A stretch of 64,000 nt of DNA from Streptomyces klenkii (GTDB lineage: Bacteria > Actinomycetota > Actinomycetes > Streptomycetales > Streptomycetaceae): positions 1 through 64,000 of the forward strand of contig NZ_RBAM01000012.1 of assembly GCF_003626645.1 (NCBI RefSeq), read 5' to 3'. Positions within the stretch are counted from its first letter, which is position 1; every line of letters starts with the position of its first letter. A program made the translations under genes and the position numbers. Below the pieces are notes generated by a model. It made no database searches. It saw only the letters and a program-made list of their open reading frames with translations, and had not been told where the DNA came from. Positions 16,864 to 24,291 of the stretch are shown one piece after another.

Positions 16864-17322
16864 ATGGACGAGGCTGACGAGGCTGCCTGCACCTTCTGTG
16901 AGATCGCCGCGGACGGCTCCGCGGGCCACCGGGTCTTCGAGGACGCGACGGCGGTGGCCTTCCTGGACGCCCGGCCGCTCTTCCCGGGCCACGTGCTGGT
17001 GGTGCCCCGGCGGCACGCCGAGACGCTCACCGACCTGGCCGCGGACGAGGTGGGGCCGTTCTTCGCCCGGGTGCAGCGGATCGCGGGGGCCGTGGAGCGC
17101 GGGATGGGCGCCGCCGGGTCGTTCGTGGCCGCGAACAACCGGGTGAGCCAGTCGGTGCCGCACTTCCACGTGCACGTGGTGCCGCGCAACCGCAAGGACG
17201 GGCTGCGGGGCTTCTTCTGGCCGCGGGGGCGCTACGCCTCGGACGAGGAGGCGGCGCGGGTGGCGGCGCGGGTCAGGGCGGCGCTGGAATCCGGGCCCGG
17301 GGACGCGGGCCCCGTGCCCTGA
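16864..17322 (+). CDS. HIT-family nucleotide hydrolase/transferase
   Basis: A 152-residue histidine-triad protein. The triad is H100-H102-H104 in HFHVHVV, and the N-terminus CTFCEIAADG plus VVPRRHAETLTDL are typical of the family. It likely hydrolyses AMP-linked compounds such as adenosine phosphoramidates or dinucleoside polyphosphates in the cytosol. The ATG at 16864 is used because the longer frame to 16744 adds a basic, non-conserved extension. It is followed by a promoter region with a duplicated 21-bp element and the phosphoribosyltransferase gene. Confidence 0.9.
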   Translation: MDEADEAACTFCEIAADGSAGHRVFEDATAVAFLDARPLFPGHVLVVPRRHAETLTDLAADEVGPFFARVQRIAGAVERGMGAAGSFVAANNRVSQSVPHFHVHVVPRNRKDGLRGFFWPRGRYASDEEAARVAARVRAALESGPGDAGPVP

Positions 17323-17353
17323 CGTGGACGACCGGCGGGAATCTGACCATATT

Positions 17354-17398
17354 GGAGGTATGGCTTCCCTCGTTATCGGAGGCATGGCTTCCCTCGTT
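17354..17398 (+). repeat. Duplicated 21-bp element upstream of the phosphoribosyltransferase gene
   Basis: GGAGG-T/C-ATGGCTTCCCTCGTT occurs at 17354-17374 and again at 17378-17398, a 24-base period differing at one base. Each copy holds a ribosome-site-like GGAGG and an ATG, but neither ATG opens a long frame. It lies 36 bases before the true start, so it is either an operator pair or a recent duplication of leader sequence. Confidence 0.7.
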
Positions 17399-17433
17399 CT
17401 CCGGAGCGCCGTCCCCGGGAGAAGAGGTGGATC

Positions 17434-18096
17434 ATGAGGTTCCGCGACCGCGTGGACGCCGGGCGCCGCCTGGCCGAGCGGCTGGGCGGGCTGCGCGCCG
17501 AGGACCCCGTCGTCCTGGGCCTGCCGCGCGGCGGCGTCCCCGTGGCCTACGAGGTCGCCCGGGCGCTCGGCGCCCCCATGGACGTGGTGCTCGTGCGCAA
17601 GCTCGGGGTGCCCTTCCACGAGGAGCTGGGGTTCGGGGCGATCGGCGAGGGCGGGGTACGGGTCGTGCACAGCGACATCGTCCGGATGAGCCGCGTGGAG
17701 GAGGACGACCTCGCCGAGGTGCAGCAGCGCGAAGAGGCGAACCTGGCCCGCCAGGCCGAGCGGTTCCGCGGCGGCCGCCCGCGGATCCCCCTGAAGGGCC
17801 GCACCGCGATCGTCATCGACGACGGCGTCGCCACCGGCGCCACGGCGTCGGCCGCCTGCCAGGTGGTGCGGGCTCAGGAGGCGGGGCGCGTGGTGCTCGC
17901 CGTGCCGGTGGCGGCGCCGGACGCGGCGCAGGCGCTCCGCGCGGAGGCGGACGAGCTGGTCTGCCTCAGTACGCCGCCGGTCTTCTTCGCGGTCGGCGAG
18001 TGGTACCAGGACTTCTCCCAGACCCCGGACGAGGAAGTCATCGACCTGCTGGAGCGCAACAGGGCGGCAAGGACGGATCCCGGAGGTGTGCGATGA
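17434..18096 (+). CDS. Phosphoribosyltransferase-domain protein
   Basis: A 220-residue protein of the type I phosphoribosyltransferase fold. The PRPP-binding loop is VIDDGVATGATA (about 127-138) and the N-terminal LGLPRGGVPVAYEVA matches the ComF-unlike 'PRTase' group found in actinobacterial stress and dormancy regulons. The base substrate is unknown; some relatives may lack transferase activity. AGGTGG precedes the ATG. The stop overlaps the next gene's start (ATGA), so the two are translationally coupled. Confidence 0.85.
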   Translation: MRFRDRVDAGRRLAERLGGLRAEDPVVLGLPRGGVPVAYEVARALGAPMDVVLVRKLGVPFHEELGFGAIGEGGVRVVHSDIVRMSRVEEDDLAEVQQREEANLARQAERFRGGRPRIPLKGRTAIVIDDGVATGATASAACQVVRAQEAGRVVLAVPVAAPDAAQALRAEADELVCLSTPPVFFAVGEWYQDFSQTPDEEVIDLLERNRAARTDPGGVR

Positions 18097-18368
18097 CCAC
18101 GGAGAAGATCGTCGAGAGCCCCATCGACATGGAGTTCCGCGAGGCCGGCGCGCTGACCCAGGCGGCGGTGCGGCTGCACATGCACGACGGCACGGACTTC
18201 ACCGCCGTCGGGACGACGAACCGCAATCCCACCGACCCCACCCAGCAGCGCGTCGGCGAGGAGGTCGCGGCGGCCCGGGCGCTGCGCGACCTGTCCGAGC
18301 AGCTGCTCGACAAGGCGGGAGTGGACATCGAGGAGGCCACGCACGTCACGACACGGCTGAACCACTGA
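18093..18368 (+). CDS. DUF1876 (Rv1738-like) small protein
   Basis: A 91-residue acidic protein of the DUF1876 family, with the conserved MHDGTDFTAVGTTNRNPTD segment and ARALRDLSEQLLD helix. The Mycobacterium tuberculosis member Rv1738 is strongly induced in hypoxia under DosR and has a fold likened to ribosome hibernation factors. Its ATG overlaps the phosphoribosyltransferase stop by four bases and has GGAGG upstream. A strong terminator follows 14 bases after the stop, so the two genes form a complete operon. A role in dormancy or low-oxygen adaptation is inferred. Confidence 0.85.
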   Translation: MTTEKIVESPIDMEFREAGALTQAAVRLHMHDGTDFTAVGTTNRNPTDPTQQRVGEEVAAARALRDLSEQLLDKAGVDIEEATHVTTRLNH

Positions 18369-18381
18369 CGGGCCGGGTGCG

Positions 18382-18420
18382 TGACCGTCCGGGCCGGGCG
18401 GCTGCCGGCCCGGACGGTCA
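18382..18420 (+). terminator. 16-bp-stem hairpin terminator
   Basis: TGACCGTCCGGGCCGG (18382-18397) pairs perfectly with 18405-18420 around a 7-base loop, 14 bases after the DUF1876 stop. There is no T-run, as is usual in GC-rich actinobacteria. Confidence 0.85.
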
Positions 18421-18438
18421 TCGGTGAGATCAGGTCTT

Positions 18439-18486
18439 GGTCCGGATCTCGGTCCGGATCCCGGTACAGATCTCGGTTCAGATCTC
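18439..18486. repeat. 12-bp tandem repeat, 4 copies, covering a stop codon
   Basis: GGTCCGGATCTC (18439-18450), GGTCCGGATCCC, GGTACAGATCTC and GGTTCAGATCTC (18475-18486) follow one another without gaps. The last copy holds the final two codons (Glu-Ile) and the stop of the erythromycin-esterase-like gene (18478-18480). Because the unit is 12 bases, the frame continues through the other copies until another TGA near 18432, as if the stop arose by mutation inside a coding-phase array. Confidence 0.88.
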
Positions 18487-19788
18487 GATGCCGTCGGCCA
18501 CCCTGGAGGACGGGACGCAGAGCATCCCGTCGTACGCGTCGGCGATCGGCGCGTGCAGGTAGGCGCTCTGGAGCCGCGTCCGGTCGGGGCTGCCCTCGCC
18601 CCGGGGCGCCGCACGCAGCCCGGCCAGGCCTATGGCGCCGGCCGGAAGGGCGCGCGCGAAGGCGCCCTCGATGCTCCCCTGCTCGGGCGGCTCCAGCTCC
18701 GTGTCGTCGACGGTGAAGCCGAACCGGGCGCTCGCGTCGAGCGGCATCTCCGCCGTACGGCCGCCGATGGACGTCACGCCGAGGGCGAAGTAGTCGTCGC
18801 CCAGGGCGTGGTGGAGGTAGTGGCCCATGGGCAGCGTCGTCTCGTGCCCCTCCAGGGTGACGGCCTCCCTCTGGAGGTGGGCGTTGTGCGCCATGAGCAC
18901 GACGCGCGCCTCCGGCCCGGCGTGTTCCAGGTGCCACAGGACGGACCCGGCCAGGTAGGTCTCCCGGGCCGCGGTGTCGATGGTGAGCCCCTCACCGGCG
19001 AAGAGGGCGGCCATGGCACGGAGGGTGTGGTCCGCGTGGGTGGCGGCTTCCATGCGCCGGAGGGCGACCTCGTACGCGTACCGGCCGGTACGGGCCACCT
19101 GGAGGGGCTCGGTGGCGCGGAAGCGGATGAGGAGGCGGGCGAGGGCGGCCGTGAGGGCGTCCTGCTCGGCGGCCGGCAACTGCGCCCACGCGGGCGCTGC
19201 CGCGGCCCCTGACCCGCCGGCGAACCGCTCGGCGATCCCGATCGCGGTCCGGACGAGCGGGAGCGCCCCGGGGTCGGCCTCGCGGAGGTGGTCGGCGACC
19301 GGGCGGAGCGCGGGCAGGAGCGAGCCGCCCGCCGCCGGGATGTCGGCGCCTGTGAAGCCCACGGGCCGGGCCGCGGTGCGGTTGTGCAGGCGGAGTGCGC
19401 GCAGCAGCTCCGGCGCGCCCATGGGGAGGTCCGCCGTGGTGATCCGTGCGAGGTCGTCGTCCGGGCCGGCGCCCCGGGCCCAGGCGTCGAGGGCGAAGGC
19501 TTCGCTGAACCCGTACTCGAAGGTGAGGAGGGTGAAGCCGCAGCGCTCGACGAGGAACCGCAGGAGGCGCCGGCGCGTGAGGCCGAACTCGTGGATGAAG
19601 TGCGAGTTCTCGCCCACGCCGACGACGCGGGCGTCACCGATGAGGTCGCGCAAGGGCTCCAGGTCGTCGAGCGGAGCGCCCGGGTCGAGGGTGGTCAGGG
19701 TGGTGGCGTGGTCGCGCAGCCACTGGGCGAATGCGTCATGGCCGGAAGACTCGACGGGCTGAACAGGATGAACGGGCTGAACAGGCAT
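18478..19788 (-). CDS. Erythromycin esterase-family protein
   Basis: A 436-residue protein of the EreA/Q-like family. The conserved GENSHFIHEF block puts the catalytic-type E60 and H63 early in the protein, and a later AHNAHLQREAV block supplies the second histidine pair. True erythromycin esterases open the macrolide ring; many chromosomal relatives have unknown substrates, so resistance should not be assumed. The first 12 residues are a PVQPVH/PVQPVE repeat encoded by a duplicated 18-base unit, so the real start might be slightly downstream. The gene stands alone. Confidence 0.85.
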   Translation of the reverse strand: MPVQPVHPVQPVESSGHDAFAQWLRDHATTLTTLDPGAPLDDLEPLRDLIGDARVVGVGENSHFIHEFGLTRRRLLRFLVERCGFTLLTFEYGFSEAFALDAWARGAGPDDDLARITTADLPMGAPELLRALRLHNRTAARPVGFTGADIPAAGGSLLPALRPVADHLREADPGALPLVRTAIGIAERFAGGSGAAAAPAWAQLPAAEQDALTAALARLLIRFRATEPLQVARTGRYAYEVALRRMEAATHADHTLRAMAALFAGEGLTIDTAARETYLAGSVLWHLEHAGPEARVVLMAHNAHLQREAVTLEGHETTLPMGHYLHHALGDDYFALGVTSIGGRTAEMPLDASARFGFTVDDTELEPPEQGSIEGAFARALPAGAIGLAGLRAAPRGEGSPDRTRLQSAYLHAPIADAYDGMLCVPSSRVADGIEI

Positions 19789-19922
19789 GCTGAAGGCTCT
19801 TCTCTCGGTGCAGGAACATGCCCCTCGGTGGAGGGGCGGACGTACGGCTTCCCGAGGGAGCGTCAGCGGAAGAGCGTGCCAGGAACCATGATCCGAGACT
19901 AAGAGGAACCGTGAACCACGGA

Positions 19923-20023
19923 CAACGGATTTAACCGTTGCGCGCTGTACGGTCCTCGGATGGACTGCTGCGAAACGATCACCCTGGGTGAAGGGACTGT
20001 CCGGATAACGGACGAGTTAACCG
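19923..20023 (+). promoter_or_regulatory. Two related inverted sites upstream of the GABA permease-like gene
   Basis: In the 296-base gap between divergent genes, CAACGG-ATTTAA-CCGTTG (19923-19940) is a perfect 6-bp-arm dyad. A looser version, AACGGA at 20007-20012 with TAACCG at 20018-20023, follows 84 bases later. A further direct repeat, AGGAACCNTGANCC, occurs at 19881 and 19904. Such paired dyads before a permease suggest a repressor site; I cannot name the regulator. Confidence 0.45.
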
Positions 20024-20084
20024 GATCCCTCTGCGCCTGCACATACTCGAACATCCCGATCTCGCATGATGGACAGGCACGACC

Positions 20085-21488
20085 ATGAGCCGGACAGACA
20101 TAACCTCTCCCCCGCAGACGGAGGGCGCCCCCGAGCAGGGGTCGCCGCTCTCCAACGGACTCAAGCAGCGGCACCTGTCGATGATCGCCCTCGGCGGCGT
20201 CATCGGCGCGGGCCTCTTCGTGGGCTCCGGTGCCGGCATCGCCGCCGCCGGCCCGTCGATCGTGCTCGCCTACGCCGTGTCCGGACTGCTCGTGATGTTC
20301 GTGATGCGGATGCTCGGCGAGATGTCCGCCGCCAACCCCGCCTCCGGCTCCTTCTCCGTCCACGCCGACCGGGCGATCGGCCCGTGGGCCGGCTTCACGG
20401 CGGGCTGGATGTTCTGGACCCTGCTGGTCGTGGGCGTGGCGATCGAGGCGATCGGCGCGGCCCACATCGTGTCGGGCTGGCTCCCGGGCACCCCGTCCTG
20501 GATGTGGGTGCTGGTCTTCATGGCGCTGTTCTGCGGCAGCAACCTGGCCGCGGTCTCGAACTTCGGCGAGTTCGAGTTCTGGTTCGCCGCGCTGAAGATC
20601 GGCGCCATCGGGCTCTTCCTCATCCTGGGCGCGCTCGCCGTCTTCGGCGTCCTGCCCGGCAACGACTCCCCCGGCGCCGCGCACCTCCTGCACGACGGCG
20701 GCTTCCTGCCCACGGGCGTGAACGGCCTCCTGATCGGCCTGCTGGCCTCGCTCGCCGCCTACGGCGGCCTGGAGACGGTGACCATCGCCGCCGCCGAGGC
20801 GAAGGATCCGGTGCGCGGCGTGGCCAAGGCCGTGAAGACGACGATGTGGCGGATCGGCATCGTCTACGTCGGCTCGATGCTGATGATCGTCACGCTGATC
20901 CCGTGGAACGACAAGGCCGTCACCGAGAGCGGCCCGTACGCGGCCGTGCTCGACCGCCTCGGCGTCCCCGGCGGCGGGCAGATCATGAACGTGGTCGTCC
21001 TGATCGCCCTGCTGTCGGCCATGAACGCCAACATCTACGGTTCCTCGCGCATGGCCTACTCGCTGGTCTCCCGCGGCCAGGGCCCCAAGGCGCTGGGCAA
21101 GGTCTCCGGCGGGGTGCCGCGCCGTGCGGTGCTCGCTTCGTCCGCGTTCGGCTTCTTCGCCGTCCTGCTGTCGTACTGGTATCCCACGACGGTCTTCGCC
21201 TGGCTCCTGAACATGGTCGGCGGCGTCGTGCTGGTGGTGTGGGGCTTCATCGCCGCCTCCCAGCTGGTGCTGCGCCGCCGCCTGGAGCGCGAGACGCCCG
21301 GCAAGCTGGTCGTGCGGATGTGGGCCTTCCCGTACCTGACCTGGCTGACGCTGGCCGGCGTGGCCGGGGCGCTGGTGCTCATGCTGCTGGAGGACGACAC
21401 CCGCGTGCAGCTGTACTCGACCGGCGGCTTGGCGCTGGCGCTGGCCGTGGTCGGCTACGTGCAGCAGCGGGCAGCGGCCAAGCGCTGA
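20085..21488 (+). CDS. Amino-acid permease, AAT/GabP type
   Basis: A 467-residue APC-superfamily transporter with twelve helices. The first helix carries the AAT signature SMIALGGVIGAGLFVGSG and the loop after helix 2 has EMSAANPASGSFSVHADRAI, as in GABA, proline or aromatic amino-acid permeases. The amphipathic sixth-seventh helix region with AAYGGLETVTIAAAEAKDP is intact. It imports an amino acid with protons. A perfect 24-bp-stem terminator lies 9 bases past the stop, shared with the opposing permease. No catabolic gene is linked. Confidence 0.9.
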   Translation: MSRTDITSPPQTEGAPEQGSPLSNGLKQRHLSMIALGGVIGAGLFVGSGAGIAAAGPSIVLAYAVSGLLVMFVMRMLGEMSAANPASGSFSVHADRAIGPWAGFTAGWMFWTLLVVGVAIEAIGAAHIVSGWLPGTPSWMWVLVFMALFCGSNLAAVSNFGEFEFWFAALKIGAIGLFLILGALAVFGVLPGNDSPGAAHLLHDGGFLPTGVNGLLIGLLASLAAYGGLETVTIAAAEAKDPVRGVAKAVKTTMWRIGIVYVGSMLMIVTLIPWNDKAVTESGPYAAVLDRLGVPGGGQIMNVVVLIALLSAMNANIYGSSRMAYSLVSRGQGPKALGKVSGGVPRRAVLASSAFGFFAVLLSYWYPTTVFAWLLNMVGGVVLVVWGFIAASQLVLRRRLERETPGKLVVRMWAFPYLTWLTLAGVAGALVLMLLEDDTRVQLYSTGGLALALAVVGYVQQRAAAKR

Positions 21489-21497
21489 GCTCACCGC

Positions 21498-21546
21498 ATA
21501 CGGCGAAGGCCGGTTCCCTCACTGAGGGAACCGGCCTTCGCCGTAT
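21498..21546. terminator. Bidirectional terminator with a 24-bp perfect stem
   Basis: Bases 21498-21521 (starting ATACGGCGAAGG) are perfectly complementary to 21523-21546 around a single base. It separates the convergent 3' ends of the two amino-acid permease genes and should stop transcription both ways. This is the longest perfect hairpin I found in the window. Confidence 0.92.
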
Positions 21547-21571
21547 CTACAGACCTCTATCTACGGACCTA
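21544..21571. repeat. 14-bp direct repeat ending on a stop codon
   Basis: TATCTACAGACCTC (21544-21557) and TATCTACGGACCTA (21558-21571) are adjacent copies; the last three bases of the second are the TAG stop of the minus-strand permease gene. It belongs to the stop-codon repeat class. Confidence 0.7.
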
Positions 21572-23242
21572 CGAGGTGGCCGCGCCTGCCGGCTCACGCT
21601 CGGCCGCCTGGGCCGGGACCGTAGCGTCGGCAGTGGCACCCGCACCGGCGAGCACCGGGTCAGGGCCGGGCAGGCCCGCACGGTGGGCCTGGACTCCGGC
21701 CCGCACCGCCCAGAAGTAGAAGCCCAGGGCCGACACCCCGACCAGAGCCGTGTCGAGGCCGCTCGGGATCACGCCGTGGCCGCCGAACTCCGGGCTGCCG
21801 AGGGCCGACAGCAGGGACAGCCACAGCAGGAAGCCGGCCAGCCACCAGGCCGGCGCGAACTGGCGGCGCAGGTTCTCGCCCCGGCGGCGCAGCACGACCG
21901 CGGCGATGGGGACCGAGAGCAGGGTGAGCAGGGTCACCTTGCCGGTGTTGGGCCACTTCGACCAGTACAGGGCGCAGGCCGCGAAGGCGAAGATGAGCGG
22001 GCAGAGGACCTTGGCGGCGGGGAGCCTGAAGGGGCGGGGCAGCTCCGGCTTGGTCTTCCGGAAGACGCCGACCGCGATGGGGCCCATGAGGTAGGAGACG
22101 ACCATCGCGGCGGAGACGACGCTGGCCAGGGCCTCCCAGCTGTGGCCGATGGTCAGCAGCAGGAGGACGGAGAAGCCCAGGTTGAGCCACATGGCGGGGC
22201 GGGCGACGCCGTAGCGGGGGTGCACCTCGGCGATCTTCTTGGGGAAGAAGCCGGTGTCGGCGAGGTTCTGCGCCAGGTAGGCGGAGGAGGCGACGTTGCC
22301 GATGTTGGCGCCGTTGGGCGAGATGAACGCGCCGAACTGGAGCATGGTGACGACCCAGTGCAGCATCAGCAGCTTGGCGAGGTCGGCGAAGGGCGAGGCG
22401 AAGTTGATGCCGCTCCAGCCGCCGGCCTCGGCGAGCTTCTCGGGCGGGACGGCGCCGAGGAAGGCGACCTGGAGGGCCAGGTAGATCACCAGGCCGAGGG
22501 AGAGGGCGCCGACGAGGGCGAGCGGGATGGCCCGGCCGGGGTTCTTGGCGTTGCCGCCGAGGTTGACGACGGCCTGGAAGCCGTTGAAGGCGAAGACGAC
22601 GCCGGAGGCGGTGACGGCGGTGAGGACGGCGGACCAGCCGTTGGGCGCGAAGCCGCCGTGCGCCGTGAAGTTGTCCGTGTGGAAGCCGGAGGCTATGAGC
22701 GCGCCGACCGCGAGGACGGGGATGGCGAACTTGACCAGGGTCAGCAGGTTGTTGGCCCGGGCCAGCAGCTCGACCGACCAGTAGCAGGCGAGCCACAGGG
22801 CGAACGTCAGGAACAGGGCCGTCGCGATGCCGGTGCCGGTGAGGCTGCCGTCGGCGACCAGCCCCTGGGCCCAGCCGAAGCTCCACGAGGACATGTACTG
22901 GGTGCCCGCGATGGCCTCGATCGGGATCAGCGAGGCGGTCGCGATCCACACGGCCCAGCCGGTGATGAAGCCGAGCACCGGGCCGTGCGAGATGGAGCCG
23001 AACCGGGCCATCGCACCGGGCAGCGGATAGGCGGCGCCGACCTCCGCGTACGACATGGCGATCATGCCGATGAAGATCGCGCCGATCACCCAGGCGACCA
23101 GCGCGGCGGGCCCCGCGACCTGAGCCGCCTGCCCGGCTCCGAAGAGCCAGCCGGAGCCGAAAATGGACCCCAGCCCGATCATGATCAGGGCGAAGAGGCT
23201 GAGGCCTTTTCGATTGGCCGCGCTCAGATCCACGACGTGCAT
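21569..23242 (-). CDS. APC-family permease (aspartate:proton symporter-like)
   Basis: A 557-residue transporter with about fourteen hydrophobic segments, unrelated in detail to the permease that converges on it. Helix 1 has LIMIGLGSIFGSGWLFGAG and the second TM region MSYAEVGAAYPLPGAMARF; the mid region has NGFQAVVNLGGNAKNPGRAI. This pattern is close to YveA/AspP-like aspartate-proton symporters. I use ATG 23242, since the longer frame to 23284 adds a basic non-conserved leader; the ribosome site is weak for both. A 55-residue alanine-rich C-terminal tail is cytosolic. Confidence 0.85.
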   Translation of the reverse strand: MHVVDLSAANRKGLSLFALIMIGLGSIFGSGWLFGAGQAAQVAGPAALVAWVIGAIFIGMIAMSYAEVGAAYPLPGAMARFGSISHGPVLGFITGWAVWIATASLIPIEAIAGTQYMSSWSFGWAQGLVADGSLTGTGIATALFLTFALWLACYWSVELLARANNLLTLVKFAIPVLAVGALIASGFHTDNFTAHGGFAPNGWSAVLTAVTASGVVFAFNGFQAVVNLGGNAKNPGRAIPLALVGALSLGLVIYLALQVAFLGAVPPEKLAEAGGWSGINFASPFADLAKLLMLHWVVTMLQFGAFISPNGANIGNVASSAYLAQNLADTGFFPKKIAEVHPRYGVARPAMWLNLGFSVLLLLTIGHSWEALASVVSAAMVVSYLMGPIAVGVFRKTKPELPRPFRLPAAKVLCPLIFAFAACALYWSKWPNTGKVTLLTLLSVPIAAVVLRRRGENLRRQFAPAWWLAGFLLWLSLLSALGSPEFGGHGVIPSGLDTALVGVSALGFYFWAVRAGVQAHRAGLPGPDPVLAGAGATADATVPAQAAEREPAGAATS

Positions 23243-23475
23243 TCCGTTCTGCCGGAGACAAAGTCTGCGGGCAGCCCGGTGCACCTCAACGGCCGTCCGG
23301 CTGCCCTGCCTGCGTCGGCTCGCGCCGACGGGTACTCCGTCTTCCGGGCCGGGCGGAAAATGCGGCAGGGAATTCGATCAGCAGTGGTCCGATCTCGCCT
23401 GCGACGAGATCACCGAGGGCGCAAATTACGACGCCGGTCATGCTACGGCAATGGACGGATCCACTCCAATCGCCC

Positions 23476-23504
23476 TTGATCGGAAACTTATTTCCAAAAT
23501 AATT
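23476..23504 (+). promoter_or_regulatory. AT-rich promoter for the GNAT gene
   Basis: TTGATC (23476-23481) is followed after 16 bases by AATAAT (23498-23503), the best -10 match in the 376-base gap between 23243 and 23618. The spacer is AT-rich and palindromic (TTATTT-CCA-AAATAA, 23488-23502, nested in GGAAA/TTTCC). The 115-base leader has an 8-bp hairpin, CCCACGCA at 23536-23543 with TGCGTGGG at 23566-23573. A repressor site over the promoter is plausible. Confidence 0.55.
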
Positions 23505-23618
23505 CCTGCATTTCGCCGCGAACACGTCGATCGGGCCCACGCAAAGGGCCACCGGTGCATCACTGTGCGTGGGGGCGAGGCCGCCGGGGCTTGCGGCCGC
23601 CACTGCCCGGGGAAGACG

Positions 23619-24131
23619 ATGCACCTCGTGATCCGACTCGCGAAAAAAGACGACATTCCCCGGCTCCGGGACATCGAGCGGGCCGCCGGGCGGCAGTTCC
23701 TCGACATCGGCATGCGCGCCGTGGCCGAGGACGAGCCCCCGGCCCCCGAGGTGCTCCGGCAGTACATAGACGCGGACCGCGCGTGGGTCCACACGGACGC
23801 GCGGGACGTTCCCGCCGCCTATGTCGTCGTCGATCTCGTGGACGGCTGCGTGCACATCGAGCAGGTCTCCGTGGATCCCGGCCACGCCCGGAAGCGCATC
23901 GGCGCCGGCCTCATCGAGCACGTCGCCGCCTGGGCGAAGGAGCACGGCGCACCGGCGCTCACCCTGACCACCTTCACGGGCGTGGCGTGGAACGGCCCCT
24001 ATTACGAGCGGTGCGGCTTCCGCACCGTCCCCGAGGCCGAGCTGACCCCGGGCCTGCGCGGCATCCGCGCGGAGGAGGCCGCCCACGGCCTGGACCAGTG
24101 GCCCCGCACCTGCATGCGCCGCGCGCTCTAG
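23619..24131 (+). CDS. GNAT acetyltransferase
   Basis: A 170-residue acetyl-CoA-dependent N-acetyltransferase. Motif A is seen as HIEQVSVDPGHARKRIGAGL and the C-terminal strand as TFTGVAWNGPYYERCGFRT, the typical end of RimI-like members. The acceptor is unknown. ATG 23619 has GGGGAAG just upstream; GTG 23628 is an alternative. The larger frame beginning at 23163 is not supported because it overlaps the permease start region. The AT-rich promoter region lies 115 bases upstream. Confidence 0.85.
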   Translation: MHLVIRLAKKDDIPRLRDIERAAGRQFLDIGMRAVAEDEPPAPEVLRQYIDADRAWVHTDARDVPAAYVVVDLVDGCVHIEQVSVDPGHARKRIGAGLIEHVAAWAKEHGAPALTLTTFTGVAWNGPYYERCGFRTVPEAELTPGLRGIRAEEAAHGLDQWPRTCMRRAL

Positions 24132-24242
24132 CGCACGCTCCGGAGGAGAGCACGAGCGTCTCCGCCCGTCCGGCGCGCCTGAGGCCCGCCGTCGTACGCA
24201 TCCCACAGTCTGACAACGGGAAGGCCCCCGGCCCTCCCGGCG

Positions 24243-24271
24243 TTGACGTCTCGCACATGCCTTCGATATCT
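24243..24271 (+). promoter_or_regulatory. Likely promoter of the 6-phosphogluconate dehydrogenase gene
   Basis: TTGACG (24243-24248) followed after 17 bases by ATATCT (24266-24271), giving a short leader with GGACAGGAG (24272-24280) as ribosome site before the ATG at 24292. Confidence 0.55.
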
Positions 24272-24291
24272 GGACAGGAGTGGAACACCGC

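Noticed and set aside
18478..19788. Macrolide resistance gene
   Set aside because: Family membership alone does not show macrolide esterase activity, and there is no resistance or mobile context.
20066..23479. Long plus-strand frame spanning both permease genes
   Set aside because: It reads in a shifted frame through the first permease and antisense to the second, with arginine-rich composition and no domain.
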